Part shown: in pieces, positions 1 through 9,063 of the stretch
Position numbering within the stretch: position 1 is the first letter of the stretch
Layout: each line of letters begins with the position of its first letter
Assembly (NCBI RefSeq): GCF_030441895.1
Contig: NZ_JARJAS010000016.1
From: Enterococcus_D entomosocium
Lineage (GTDB): Bacteria; Bacillota; Bacilli; Lactobacillales; Enterococcaceae
Length of the DNA: 64,000 nt
Direction: 5' to 3' (one strand)
Program-made: the position numbers and the translations under genes
The notes under the pieces: generated by a model
Database searches by the model: none
Told to the model about the DNA's origin: nothing
Seen by the model: the letters and a program-made list of their open reading frames with translations, nothing else

Positions 1-864
1 TATATTTTGACGATTCCCGGGATCATCTATTTTGCAGTATTTCGTTATGCGCCGATGTATGGGTTGATCATTGCTTTCAAAGATTATGTGCCCTTTTTAG
101 GAATCGCAGATAGCCCATGGGTAGGAACACAAAATTTTATGGATTTCTTCAATAATCCTGATTTCTTTCGAATCTTGTGGAACACGTTGATGATTGCCTT
201 TTTAAACATTTTCTTTTCGTTTCCAGCACCAATCTTTTTGGCACTGTTACTGAATGAATTACGCAACAAGCTGTTTCAGCGGACCATTCAAACCTTCGTC
301 TATGTACCGCATTTTCTTTCATGGACGATCGTCGTTAGTCTTTGGCATATTTTATTCAACATCGATCATGGAGCGATCACTCAATTTATCGCTTCGTTGA
401 CAGGCGTGGAAATCGATTTTCTCTCAGACCCGCAATGGTTCCGCCCCATGATCGTGATGCAATCGATTTGGAAAGAGATCGGTTGGGGGACCATTATTTA
501 TTTAGCTGCCTTATCAGGTGTGGATCAGGAACAATACGAAGCCGCGATCATGGATGGTGCAGGACGTTTTCGTCGTGTGTGGCATATCACTTTGCCTGCG
601 ATTCGTTCGACGATCATCATTATGCTGATCATGCGGATCGGGTCGATTTTGTCTACTGGGTTTGATCAGATTTTCTTGATGACCAATCAGTTGAACCGAA
701 CAGTAGCAGATGTTTTTGATACGTATGTGTATATGATGGGGATCACCAATGGCGCTTACAGTTACTCAACAGCCGTCGGATTATTTAAATCGATCGTTGG
801 GATCATCCTCGTACTTTGTACCAATAAATTAGCGAAACGTTTTGGCGAAAGCGGCTTATACTAA
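1..864 (+). CDS. Sugar ABC transporter permease, LplB-type (5' end outside window)
   Basis: Inner-membrane permease of a carbohydrate ABC importer, the LplB half of an LplB/YtcP heterodimer. The reading frame is open from base 1; the visible protein starts in the first transmembrane helix and shows the family pattern PMYGLIIAFKDY followed by further helices. The EAA loop that docks the ATPase is visible as YEAAIMDGAGRFRRVWHITL. About 285 residues are present against roughly 300 in the family, so only the N-terminal tip is missing; the TTG at position 7 is not a real start. It lies 11 bases before the second permease. No ATPase gene is seen, as is usual for this family, whose members share an MsmK-like ATPase encoded elsewhere. 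The substrate is inferred from neighbours to be a plant oligosaccharide. Confidence 0.9.
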   Translation, partial: YILTIPGIIYFAVFRYAPMYGLIIAFKDYVPFLGIADSPWVGTQNFMDFFNNPDFFRILWNTLMIAFLNIFFSFPAPIFLALLLNELRNKLFQRTIQTFVYVPHFLSWTIVVSLWHILFNIDHGAITQFIASLTGVEIDFLSDPQWFRPMIVMQSIWKEIGWGTIIYLAALSGVDQEQYEAAIMDGAGRFRRVWHITLPAIRSTIIIMLIMRIGSILSTGFDQIFLMTNQLNRTVADVFDTYVYMMGITNGAYSYSTAVGLFKSIVGIILVLCTNKLAKRFGESGLY

Positions 865-875
865 GGAGGAAAAAG

Positions 876-1754
876 ATGGATACTTTACACAATACGAAGG
901 CAGGGAAAATATTTGACATTTTTAATGCACTATTTTTGGCATTGATTGGGTTATTCATGGTGATTCCTTTTATTTATGTGATTGCAGGTTCATTTGCTAC
1001 GGAGTTAGAATTGACCACACGTTCGTTTTTCTTATGGCCAAATGAGATCAGTCTCGACTCCTATCGCTTTATTTTTTCAACCAACACCTTTATCCGTAGT
1101 TTGCTTGTAACGGTCGGCGTTACCATCGTTGGCACGCTGGTGCAGCTTTTCTGTACCTTCACCTTTGCCTATCCTTTATCACGCAAGCACCTAAAAGGAC
1201 GGAACACCTTGTTGAATCTCGTGATTTTTGCAATGCTCTTTTCAGGTGGGATGATCCCAACGTTTATCGTGGTGAAAAATTTAGGACTGATCAATTCTTA
1301 TTGGGCATTGATTTTGCCAATCGCGATCAATCCCTTCAACTTAATGATCATCAAAAACTTTTTCCAAGAAATGCCGATCGAGTTGGAAGAATCCGCCAAG
1401 ATGGACGGCTGTACGGAACTAGGGATCTTATGGAAAATCATTTTGCCTTTATCAAAACCAGTGATCGCGACCTTCACCCTTTTTTACGCCGTTGGTATCT
1501 GGAACGACTTCATGAGTGGATTGCTCTATATCAACGATTCAGCAAAATGGCCGATTCAGTTATTGTTAAGACAGATCACGATGGCCTCCAGTGGTGCCAA
1601 TGCGTTAGCAAGTATGGACTCAAACTATGTGCCGCCTGAACAAGGAATCAAATTTGCAGTCATCATTGTGGCGACTTTACCAATTTTGATCTTCTATCCG
1701 TTTTTGCAAAAACATTTTGCCAAAGGAATGCTGATTGGATCCGTCAAAGGATGA
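876..1754 (+). CDS. Sugar ABC transporter permease, YtcP/LplC-type
   Basis: Second membrane subunit of the importer, 292 residues, full length for the family. It has about six hydrophobic helices and an EAA loop around residues 170-190 (LEESAKMDGCTELGILWKII). A strong ribosome binding site AAGGAGG lies before ATG 876, and the gene follows the first permease by 11 bases, so the two are one operon. The C-terminus FAKGMLIGSVKG is typical of YtcP-like permeases. The pair probably imports an oligosaccharide for the GH42 enzyme encoded downstream; this is inferred from position. Confidence 0.92.
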   Translation: MDTLHNTKAGKIFDIFNALFLALIGLFMVIPFIYVIAGSFATELELTTRSFFLWPNEISLDSYRFIFSTNTFIRSLLVTVGVTIVGTLVQLFCTFTFAYPLSRKHLKGRNTLLNLVIFAMLFSGGMIPTFIVVKNLGLINSYWALILPIAINPFNLMIIKNFFQEMPIELEESAKMDGCTELGILWKIILPLSKPVIATFTLFYAVGIWNDFMSGLLYINDSAKWPIQLLLRQITMASSGANALASMDSNYVPPEQGIKFAVIIVATLPILIFYPFLQKHFAKGMLIGSVKG

Positions 1755-1778
1755 TACACTTCAATAGTTGTGGATAGG

Positions 1779-1804
1779 TTGTCATGCGTTTTTTCGCATG
1801 ACAA
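1779..1804 (+). terminator. Perfect 10-bp hairpin after the permease operon
   Basis: Arms TTGTCATGCG and CGCATGACAA flank a loop of six T. The hairpin starts 25 bases after the permease stop and ends 36 bases before the AraC-type gene. Only a short T-rich tail (TTTGTT) follows, so it is either a weak terminator or an operator. Confidence 0.45.
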
Positions 1805-1840
1805 TTTGTTACATAAAATCTATTACAAGGGTGTTTGGGA

Positions 1841-4051
1841 ATGAAGTACTTTAAAACAGGCGGTTTTCATCGAAAACTGCAGCTAGCCAGTCTATGGATC
1901 GTCGTGCCGCTATTAGCCGTTGCAATCTTTTTGCATGCCTATTTGATCGGACCATTACAACGATCGTATCAAGAACTAAACAATCGCCAAGTCGAAGGAA
2001 TCGTTAGTAACATCAACCAACAGTTCTCGCAGCTGGAAGTGACTTTAAGCGTTTGGGGGCAATCGTTTCAAAGGCGCTACCAAGAAGATTTATTGGAAAC
2101 GACGAATTATCAGACGTTGATCCAGCTGTCGGAAGAATTGTTTTACTTAACCAATAGCTCCAATTATGTCAATCGAATCGGTATTTATTCGCTCGGAGAG
2201 GCGCCCTTTGGGATTGAAAGTGGCGGCACGTATGAATTAACGCTCGAGCAAACCAAAACAGCATTTGAACGCTATCGGATCGATAATGGTAGGCAGTATC
2301 AGTGGAAGATCATTGAAGAAGAGGATGAATTGATTTTTGTACAAAACATTGATAGCCAAGGCGAAGATCAGCCTAAAATTTTTTTAGTTGCAACGATCGA
2401 CGAGCAATCATTGTTAAAGTATTTTTATGATACTCAAATTGAAAATGGACTCGCAGCGATTTCCTTTAATCATGAGAGTTTTCGTTTTATTGGCGATCAG
2501 AACTTAGCGAATGTTATCCAACCGCTGAGTGAGGAGCATCAAGGAACCTGGGTCGAATCGATCAATGGCAATGATTATAGCATGATCGCCGTAAACAGTA
2601 CGCGACTCAACCAAATATGGACGTTTTATACCGTCGTTCCCTTAGCATTGATTACCGAGCCAGTCACTCATTTGGCTAGAGTGCTGATCGTCGTAAGCAT
2701 TCTTTTTATTGCTTGTGTGGCAGTCATGAGTCTCTTTTTGGCAAAAAAACAATACCAACCTTTTGAAAAAACGATGGATCAGCTCTTTGGTAATACCCAA
2801 TGGAAAAAAGAAAACGATCTGGAGTTTTTGGTGGACCGTTGGCAACAATTAAGTCGGGAAAAAGGATTGTTGCAAAATCAGGCGGAACGCTTTCAAGATT
2901 CGCTGAAGCGACAAGTGATCCAACATTTGATGGAAGGGTATTATGGCTATTTATCGGAGGAAGAATCGCAACAATTACTGCAGCAAAAAAACTGGTGCTT
3001 AAGTGACCAAGGGTATCGCCTGTTTTATTTCCAACTCAATGATCTATTAAGCAATCAAGCAAATTCACAAGATGAAACCCACATTTTGTTTGCCTTAGAA
3101 AACATTATAGCGGATGTCACAGCCATGTTTTTCCCTGAATCAACCATTGTTTCTTCAAATGAAGGACGGATTTTGGTTTTTGTGGTCAATCAAGAGCAGC
3201 TACTGACAGATTACTTCACGATGATCACCAAGCAAATCAATTTGATCGTCTGCCGTTATGTCACCATCGTTAGTTCGCAACAAGAAACAGAGATTCGCAA
3301 GTTGCCTGAAGTTGCCCAACGTCTCAAAAAGCAAATCCATCTGCAACGGTTGATTCCCGAAAATCAAGTGCTTCAAGGAGAGAAAATGCGCCCGCTGCCG
3401 AAGTATTCTCTTTCGCAAGAAAATTTGATTTTAACAGCGCTGAAAAGTGGCTATCATGAAGAATTGCAACGAAGTGTCCAGCGGTTTTTAGAACAGGTCG
3501 TGGCAGAAAACAATCAACAGGCTGCGGTGATCTATGTGGTCAATCGACTGTACGATCAAGTCGATTACCTTTTAAATGAAAATGGGGTCTCACGAACGGA
3601 TTATGTATCGAAAACGGTTGTGTTAGAGCGAATCGAACGACTTTTGGACATCAATCAGATCCAAGCCTTTTTGTACCATCATTTCTTAAAACCCGTCTCC
3701 ATCCTCTGGCAAGAAAATGTCGCTAATTCTTATAGTGAAATGATCCAAAAAGTAGCGGAGTACATCCAATCTGATTTTCGCAATGAACAAATTTCGTTAG
3801 AATACGTTGCGGATCGTTTCGAAGTAGACCCAATCTTTTTGAGTAAGGAGTTCAAGCGTGCCAAGCAGGTCAACTTTATTGATTATTTAACCAATGTTCG
3901 CATCGTAGAAGCAAAACGGCAGTTGCTCGAAACTGATCACCAAATCAATGAAATTGCAGAAAACCTTGGGTATAATCCCAGTTACTTCAATCGTTTATTT
4001 AAAAAGTGCACGGGAATGACCCCAGGACAATATCGAAAAGGTCAGAGCTGA
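1841..4051 (+). CDS. Membrane-anchored AraC-family transcriptional regulator (YesS/YtdP-like)
   Basis: About 736 residues. A transmembrane helix near residues 15-37 and a second near 280-303 enclose an extracytoplasmic sensor region. A long cytoplasmic linker follows, then a C-terminal AraC DNA-binding domain of two helix-turn-helices over about the last 100 residues (SLEYVADRFEVDPIFLSKEF and INEIAENLGYNPSYFNRLFK). This is the layout of Bacillus YesS and YtdP, which activate carbohydrate operons near LplB/YtcP permeases. ATG 1841 is chosen because AAGGGTG lies 7 bases upstream; an in-frame TTG at 1835 is less likely. It probably senses an extracellular sugar or importer state and controls the adjacent permease operon; that role is inferred. 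Confidence 0.88.
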   Translation: MKYFKTGGFHRKLQLASLWIVVPLLAVAIFLHAYLIGPLQRSYQELNNRQVEGIVSNINQQFSQLEVTLSVWGQSFQRRYQEDLLETTNYQTLIQLSEELFYLTNSSNYVNRIGIYSLGEAPFGIESGGTYELTLEQTKTAFERYRIDNGRQYQWKIIEEEDELIFVQNIDSQGEDQPKIFLVATIDEQSLLKYFYDTQIENGLAAISFNHESFRFIGDQNLANVIQPLSEEHQGTWVESINGNDYSMIAVNSTRLNQIWTFYTVVPLALITEPVTHLARVLIVVSILFIACVAVMSLFLAKKQYQPFEKTMDQLFGNTQWKKENDLEFLVDRWQQLSREKGLLQNQAERFQDSLKRQVIQHLMEGYYGYLSEEESQQLLQQKNWCLSDQGYRLFYFQLNDLLSNQANSQDETHILFALENIIADVTAMFFPESTIVSSNEGRILVFVVNQEQLLTDYFTMITKQINLIVCRYVTIVSSQQETEIRKLPEVAQRLKKQIHLQRLIPENQVLQGEKMRPLPKYSLSQENLILTALKSGYHEELQRSVQRFLEQVVAENNQQAAVIYVVNRLYDQVDYLLNENGVSRTDYVSKTVVLERIERLLDINQIQAFLYHHFLKPVSILWQENVANSYSEMIQKVAEYIQSDFRNEQISLEYVADRFEVDPIFLSKEFKRAKQVNFIDYLTNVRIVEAKRQLLETDHQINEIAENLGYNPSYFNRLFKKCTGMTPGQYRKGQS

Positions 4052-4133
4052 TCACTGTTGGTTGCTGCGGAAAAGCTCGTATTTTCGCAGCTTTTGCTCT
4101 GATTTTTCCATGTTTTCGTCAGCAAATGTTTTG

Positions 4134-4158
4134 TATAATAGAAAAGAAAGCGATTTCT
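4134..4158 (+). promoter_or_regulatory. Promoter -10 and near-palindromic operator before the SGNH-GH42 gene
   Basis: A -10 hexamer TATAAT lies at 4134-4139. Five bases later comes AGAAAGCGATTTCT (4145-4158), symmetric at 12 of 14 positions around a central CG, covering the expected transcription start. The first eight bases recur at 7921 upstream of the LacI-family gene. It fits a LacI-family operator or a cre site with both terminal bases changed. Confidence 0.55.
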
Positions 4159-4244
4159 AATGCAGCTTATGTTCAGCAAGAAAACCAGTGGACTTGTCGA
4201 AGTTGTTGGAAATCTGATAGTAAATAGATGGAGGAAGAAAAGAA

Positions 4245-6917
4245 ATGAAAATCGTTCTAGGCGGAGATTCAACCGTGGCGGATTATCCCCTTGATCAACA
4301 GCCAATGATGGGCTGGGGACAAGCTTTACCAAGCTATCTGTCCCCAGAAGTAGACGTACACAATTTTGCGAAAAACGGCAGTACGACTCGTTCGTTTATC
4401 GAAGAAGGGTTGTTTAAGCAACTCCTGCAAGAAGTCGAACCGAATACAGTCGTCCTACTGCAATTTGGACATAATGACCAAAAAGAGAAAAATCATGTCA
4501 CGATGGAGGCGTACATTGCTCATTTGACAGACATGATCCGTCAAATCAAAGAAAAAGCAGGAATTCCTATCCTGTGTACACCTGTTGAACGACGTGTAGG
4601 GGAAGAGGGACGACTGGCGCATACGTTGTCAGCATTTTTACCTGTCTTAAGAGAACTTAGTCGAACGGAAGAAGTGGATTTGTTTGATTTAAATCGCTAT
4701 ACCTATCATTATTATGACACATTAGGACTAGAAGCTTCCAAAGCGCTCTTTGTTTGGTTAGCACCGGATGAGCACCCCAATTATCCTGCAGGTCTCGCAG
4801 ATGATACCCACTTTTCAAAGGTCGGGGCGCATATGATCGCTCGCTATGTAGCGATTCGTTTACAGGCGTTTTTCCATGAGCAACCACTGTTTCCTGATAT
4901 TTATTACGGCGCCTGCATGTATCCAGAAGTCTGGTCGGAAGAAATCATGCAAAGTGATAGTCAAACGATGAAAACGTTGGGCATGAATTTTGCTAGAATT
5001 GGGGAATTCATGTGGCGTGACTTGGAGCCTCAACCTGGAGAATATGATTTTGCGTTGTTGGAACGTGCGCTAGAACAGTACCAAGCAAATGGCATCGATG
5101 TTTGCTTATGTATTCCAACGCCAACTCCGCCCCGCTGGTTTACAAAACAGTACCCAGAAGCTTTAATCACTAATCAAGATGGGACGAAGATGCATCATGG
5201 CTCAAGACAGCATGTCTGTACCAACAACGAGGACTTTCGCCGCTATGCCTATCGTTTGACGAGAAAAATCGCTGAGATTGCCGAAAAACATGAAAATGTC
5301 GTTATGTTGCAATTGGACAATGAGTTTAAATGTCATGTCGATCTATGTTACTGTACGACGTGCCAAACGCGTTGGCATACGTATTTAAAAGACAACTATC
5401 AATCCGTGACCAACCTCAACGAGTGTTGGGGCACGAAGGTGTGGAGTGAGTGGTATGACGCATTTGAGGATGTCGTCTTGCCACTAACGACCCCGTTTTT
5501 GCATAATTCTTCCCTGATGAATGCCTTTCGCCGCTTTACCACCGATACGTTGAATGAGTTTGCGCATGATCTTTGTCATTTTATCCGAATGGAGACCGCG
5601 TTACCCATTACCCATAACTCCGCTTTTGGGTTTAACTTGCAAAATGATGAGCTATTTGCTGATTTAGATATTGCCGGTTTTGATACGTATGCACCGGCAG
5701 ACAACTATCCAGCGTATACCATGAACTTGGATCGTTGGCGGAATGTCAAACCGCGCAACAAGGAAATGTTATTGTTAGAAACTTGTACCGCCAATGCCGG
5801 TCATATTGAAAACTATGCGGCACCTCGTCCTCATGGGTTTGTCACAAGTGAAGCGTTCATTGGCTATGCTGGTCATTTGAAATCCTTCTGTTTTTGGCAT
5901 TTTCGTGGACATCGCTATGGTGTGGAGCAACCCCATAGTGCCGTGTTAACTGCTTGGGGAGAGCCAGATCGTGGGTATGAAGAGGTAGTTCGGATTGGCG
6001 AACTAAGACAACAGATCGCACCACTTTTAGCGGAAACGAAGTATGTATCGGCAAAAATAGCCATTATCTACTCGGATTACTCGAAACGCTTTTACACGAT
6101 CGATCATGGGGGTGTTTATGATTATCGCAGCCTGTTTACCGAATTTTACGGCAGTCTGATTCGCCAAGGGATTCGTGTAGAAATCATTCAAGAAAATAGT
6201 CCGTTAGAAGAGTATGATGTTGTTCTTGCCCCATTTGTTCGTTGGATCAGTCCGACCTTGCTGAGAAAATTTGCCGCCTTTACTGAAGCAGGAGGCAAGC
6301 TGATTTTAGGCCCGATGACGGGGGATCGGACCAAAGAGCTGGCGTGGCCAGCGACAAATGGCTTAGATCGTTTAGGAGAATGGCTCGGGTTTGACCAAAT
6401 CCAGCAATTTACGGTGAAAGGACTGACTTATCAGCTAACCTATGACGGCCTAAAAGAACCTTTGGATCATTTGGTCACAGTTTTTCATTGCCCAGAAGAT
6501 TGGGAAACGATCGGACGAGGGAATGACCAAACGCTACTAGCTAAGAAACAACTGGCTCAAGGAGAGATCATCTATTTAGGTGCGCTACCTAGCAATTTAA
6601 CAGACAGTTTGATATGGCAGTCGTTTTGTCACAAAGAACTTTTCCCTTATGAATCAGAGCGCCTGTTGATCAAATGTTCGGAAGGTGTGATGAAGTATCG
6701 CCGAGAGTCAGCGACCCATGTCCAACTCTGGATCAGTAACTTAGGGATGACGACAGCTGACTTTACCTTACATCTCCCCGGTTTCGAACGCTTATCAGGT
6801 GAAGCGCTGGCGCGGGGTAACCATAGGCTAGAACCTTATGAAAATTTGATTATTGAATGGGAAAAAACAGTAGAAAGTGAGGAGTCAGATGATTCATTTA
6901 GCCATCCGAGGGCATGA
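4245..6917 (+). CDS. Fused SGNH acetylesterase and GH42 beta-galactosidase
   Basis: 890 residues, two catalytic domains. Residues 1 to about 212 are an SGNH hydrolase like rhamnogalacturonan acetylesterase (YesT/RhgT): GDST with Ser9, Gly45, the GHND block at 75-78, and DDTHF supplying Asp186 and His189. Residues from about 217 on are a GH42 beta-galactosidase like YesZ: acid/base Glu360 in LDNE, nucleophile Glu512 in LLLET, and a likely zinc site of Cys325, Cys368, Cys370 and Cys373. A trimerisation-like domain and a beta domain follow. There is no signal peptide, so it acts in the cytoplasm on imported acetylated, galactose-bearing oligosaccharides, plausibly pectin-derived. In Bacillus these activities are separate genes. 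GGAGG precedes ATG 4245. Confidence 0.88.
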   Translation: MKIVLGGDSTVADYPLDQQPMMGWGQALPSYLSPEVDVHNFAKNGSTTRSFIEEGLFKQLLQEVEPNTVVLLQFGHNDQKEKNHVTMEAYIAHLTDMIRQIKEKAGIPILCTPVERRVGEEGRLAHTLSAFLPVLRELSRTEEVDLFDLNRYTYHYYDTLGLEASKALFVWLAPDEHPNYPAGLADDTHFSKVGAHMIARYVAIRLQAFFHEQPLFPDIYYGACMYPEVWSEEIMQSDSQTMKTLGMNFARIGEFMWRDLEPQPGEYDFALLERALEQYQANGIDVCLCIPTPTPPRWFTKQYPEALITNQDGTKMHHGSRQHVCTNNEDFRRYAYRLTRKIAEIAEKHENVVMLQLDNEFKCHVDLCYCTTCQTRWHTYLKDNYQSVTNLNECWGTKVWSEWYDAFEDVVLPLTTPFLHNSSLMNAFRRFTTDTLNEFAHDLCHFIRMETALPITHNSAFGFNLQNDELFADLDIAGFDTYAPADNYPAYTMNLDRWRNVKPRNKEMLLLETCTANAGHIENYAAPRPHGFVTSEAFIGYAGHLKSFCFWHFRGHRYGVEQPHSAVLTAWGEPDRGYEEVVRIGELRQQIAPLLAETKYVSAKIAIIYSDYSKRFYTIDHGGVYDYRSLFTEFYGSLIRQGIRVEIIQENSPLEEYDVVLAPFVRWISPTLLRKFAAFTEAGGKLILGPMTGDRTKELAWPATNGLDRLGEWLGFDQIQQFTVKGLTYQLTYDGLKEPLDHLVTVFHCPEDWETIGRGNDQTLLAKKQLAQGEIIYLGALPSNLTDSLIWQSFCHKELFPYESERLLIKCSEGVMKYRRESATHVQLWISNLGMTTADFTLHLPGFERLSGEALARGNHRLEPYENLIIEWEKTVESEESDDSFSHPRA

Positions 6918-7728
6918 CCTCTCAGGAGAATATACACCCAAGCAGCTAGCACAAGCGGTAGGAGCAAAGAAAATAAGAAACGTTCAGTTTGCCTTGAATG
7001 CGTCTTTTCCAGACCTAAGTGCTCCTGAAAAAATGAGTCCAGGTATGGGGACCTTCTTCAAGAATGAATTCCAAGAACAAGGCGTTCAAATCGCTTTGTT
7101 AAGTTGTTATAGTAACTTGATTCATCCCGAACCAGAGGAACGAGAGAAAATCTTACAGAAATTTGAGCGCTACTTATTCCATGCCCGTTATTTTGGTGCC
7201 AGCATGGTGGCTTCAGAAACAGGCTCAGTCATTGCCGCGCTGGGATATAGCGAAGAGAATTTTTCGGATGAGGTTTTTGAAGACTTGATCCATGTGATCC
7301 AGCGACTCGTTCGAGTGGGAGAAAAACATAAAACCATGGTAGGGATCGAAGCAGGACTGAATCATCCGTTGTATTCGAATCAGCGCATCGCCGAGCTGAT
7401 TGAACGTGTTCCTTCTGATTATCTAGGGATCATTTACGATCCAACGAATTTGATCACCGCAAAAACGGCTGCTGATCAAGTTGCATTGGTAGAAGAAGCG
7501 TTTACTCTTTTTGGCGAGAAAATCGTCTGCTTGCACCTAAAGGATTTTCAACTCTCGAGAGAAGAAGTGATCCCTGTCCCGTTAGGTGAAGGACAAATAC
7601 GGTATCCAGAAATTTTACAGCTTCTGATCAAACACAAGCCATACTGTTACGTGGTGTTAGAAGAAACAAAAGACGCTGGGATCGATCGTGCGGTGGCGTT
7701 GATTGAAGGCTTAGATTTAAAAAATTAG
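6889..7728 (+). CDS. Sugar phosphate isomerase/epimerase-like TIM-barrel protein
   Basis: 279 residues of the xylose-isomerase-like TIM-barrel family. Likely metal ligands are the Glu of VGIEAG, the Asp of IIYDPTN, the His of LHLKDF and the Glu of VVLEE near the C-terminus. ATG 6889 is chosen because GTGAGGA precedes it by about six bases; a GTG at 6877 lies inside that site. The gene overlaps the end of the SGNH-GH42 gene by 29 bases, which suggests translational coupling and a shared pathway. It probably isomerises or epimerises a sugar released by that enzyme; the substrate cannot be read from sequence. Confidence 0.78.
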   Translation: MIHLAIRGHDLSGEYTPKQLAQAVGAKKIRNVQFALNASFPDLSAPEKMSPGMGTFFKNEFQEQGVQIALLSCYSNLIHPEPEEREKILQKFERYLFHARYFGASMVASETGSVIAALGYSEENFSDEVFEDLIHVIQRLVRVGEKHKTMVGIEAGLNHPLYSNQRIAELIERVPSDYLGIIYDPTNLITAKTAADQVALVEEAFTLFGEKIVCLHLKDFQLSREEVIPVPLGEGQIRYPEILQLLIKHKPYCYVVLEETKDAGIDRAVALIEGLDLKN

Positions 7729-7826
7729 CTGGGTGCTTGTGTAAATGATTGTTTAAGAGAACACGGGAGTGATTTTCTTGTTTTCTTCAAAGACGCTGAC
7801 ATTAATGCAAACTTTTATCTAGCATA

Positions 7827-7868
7827 GAAAAGTTGTTTATGGTGAGATTTCATCTAAACAGCTTTTTT
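7827..7868 (+). terminator. Rho-independent terminator after the isomerase gene
   Basis: Stem GTTGTTTA/TAAACAGC with one G-U pair, extended inside by GGTGA/TCATC and outside by AAAAG/CTTTT, followed by a T run. It closes the SGNH-GH42 operon. Confidence 0.75.
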
Positions 7869-7905
7869 ATTTTCATAAAAATAGAAAATGTAAGGTAAGG
7901 TTTGT

Positions 7906-7934
7906 TATTATAGAATAAAAAGAAAGCGTTTTGG
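7906..7934 (+). promoter_or_regulatory. Promoter -10 and operator-like site before the LacI-family gene
   Basis: TATTAT (7906-7911), or alternatively TAGAAT (7911-7916), precedes AGAAAGCGTTTTGG at 7921-7934. The AGAAAGCG half matches the site at 4145-4152. The second half is degenerate, so autoregulation would be weaker than at the first site. Confidence 0.45.
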
Positions 7935-8014
7935 AATGTTGCATTCGGATAATAGATCAAATGGAAAAGGATTTAATATTTACGAGACATGTAAAAGAGA
8001 GAAAGGAGGGACCA

Positions 8015-8998
8015 ATGGCAAACATGCAAGACGTGGCAAAACTTGCCAATGTATCCGTGACTACCGTCTCACGAGTGATCAACAATAAAAAATACGTGAA
8101 TGAAGAAACAAAGCAGATTGTGCTAGAAGCAATTCAAGCACTTGATTATGTACCAAATGAATTAGCACGGTCCTTTTATTACAATTCCTCAAAGATGATC
8201 GGCTTGCTGATCTATGATTTGAAAAATGATTTTTATAATCAATTTATTACCCGAATCGAGTCGCAACTGATTGAGAAAGGCTATAGTTTGATGATTGGTA
8301 CCACACAAGGGAATCCTGAAAGAGAAACCTATTTTTTGAACTTGTTTCTCGCAAATAATATTGATGGGGTAATTTTATGTACCAACCTTTGTACGCAAGG
8401 TCCATTGTTGCAAAAGGTTCTCAAATTACCTCTAGTGAGTGTGGGTAGAGTCCTTAGCGATGAAGTATCCTCCGTTTCTGCGGATAATACCTCAGGTGGA
8501 CAGTTGGCAGCACAGATCTTAATCCAAAATCGTTGTCGCGAGATCCTCTTCGTTAATGGACCAAAGACATTACATTCCGTTCAAGAAAAATCAGCTGGTT
8601 TTTATCAAGTGATGGACCAATACCCAGAGATCCATGTTCACGAGGTCATACTCGATTTTGTAAATGTCACGCAAACTTCCTTTGATCAACTTTTTCGTCA
8701 ATGGCCTTCTATCGATGGCATTTTTGCGGCAAGTGATTTTTTGGCAGCCTGCGCTTTACGTTCCCTTCATTCACTGGATAAAAAGGTTGGTGAAGCGATT
8801 CAAGTGATTGGTTATGAAAACACCAATGTTTGTCTTTGTACTAACCCTTTGCTTTCGTCCATCGCACGACCTTTAGAGGAGATGGTGGATTGGACGACCC
8901 AGCTACTTTTTCAAGAGGTACAAGGAGACAAAACCGCACCAAGACACGTCCTCTTGAAAAATTCATTTGTCCCAAGAGAAACGACTCAATGGAAGTGA
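8015..8998 (+). CDS. LacI-family transcriptional repressor
   Basis: 327 residues. The N-terminal helix-turn-helix reads MQDVAKLANVSVTTVSRVIN, followed by the hinge helix (PNELARSF) and a periplasmic-binding-protein-like effector domain. ATG 8015 has AAAGGAGGG five bases upstream; the frame extends further upstream but without homology. The sugar-binding fold implies an oligosaccharide or sugar inducer. It sits just after the SGNH-GH42 operon and shares an operator-like half-site with it, so it is the likely local repressor. The inducer is unknown. Confidence 0.92.
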   Translation: MANMQDVAKLANVSVTTVSRVINNKKYVNEETKQIVLEAIQALDYVPNELARSFYYNSSKMIGLLIYDLKNDFYNQFITRIESQLIEKGYSLMIGTTQGNPERETYFLNLFLANNIDGVILCTNLCTQGPLLQKVLKLPLVSVGRVLSDEVSSVSADNTSGGQLAAQILIQNRCREILFVNGPKTLHSVQEKSAGFYQVMDQYPEIHVHEVILDFVNVTQTSFDQLFRQWPSIDGIFAASDFLAACALRSLHSLDKKVGEAIQVIGYENTNVCLCTNPLLSSIARPLEEMVDWTTQLLFQEVQGDKTAPRHVLLKNSFVPRETTQWK

Positions 8999-9034
8999 TG
9001 GGAAAAGAAGCAACCGCTTGCAGCTTTCTTTTGA

Positions 9035-9063
9035 TTGTCTTGGGATAGCCGCAATTCTATAAT
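9035..9063 (+). promoter_or_regulatory. Sigma-A-type promoter with a long leader before the PHP gene
   Basis: TTGTCT (9035-9040), a 17-base spacer and TATAAT (9058-9063). Transcripts would start near 9070, giving a leader of about 200 bases before ATG 9272. The leader contains a small CTGGA/TCCAG hairpin and an AT-rich hairpin centred on TTTTTTCGAAAAAA at 9130-9143. I recognise no known riboswitch in it. Confidence 0.6.

Noticed and set aside
7921..7934. A cre site before the LacI-family gene
   Set aside because: The right half departs from consensus at the last two positions and the first base; a local operator is the better reading.
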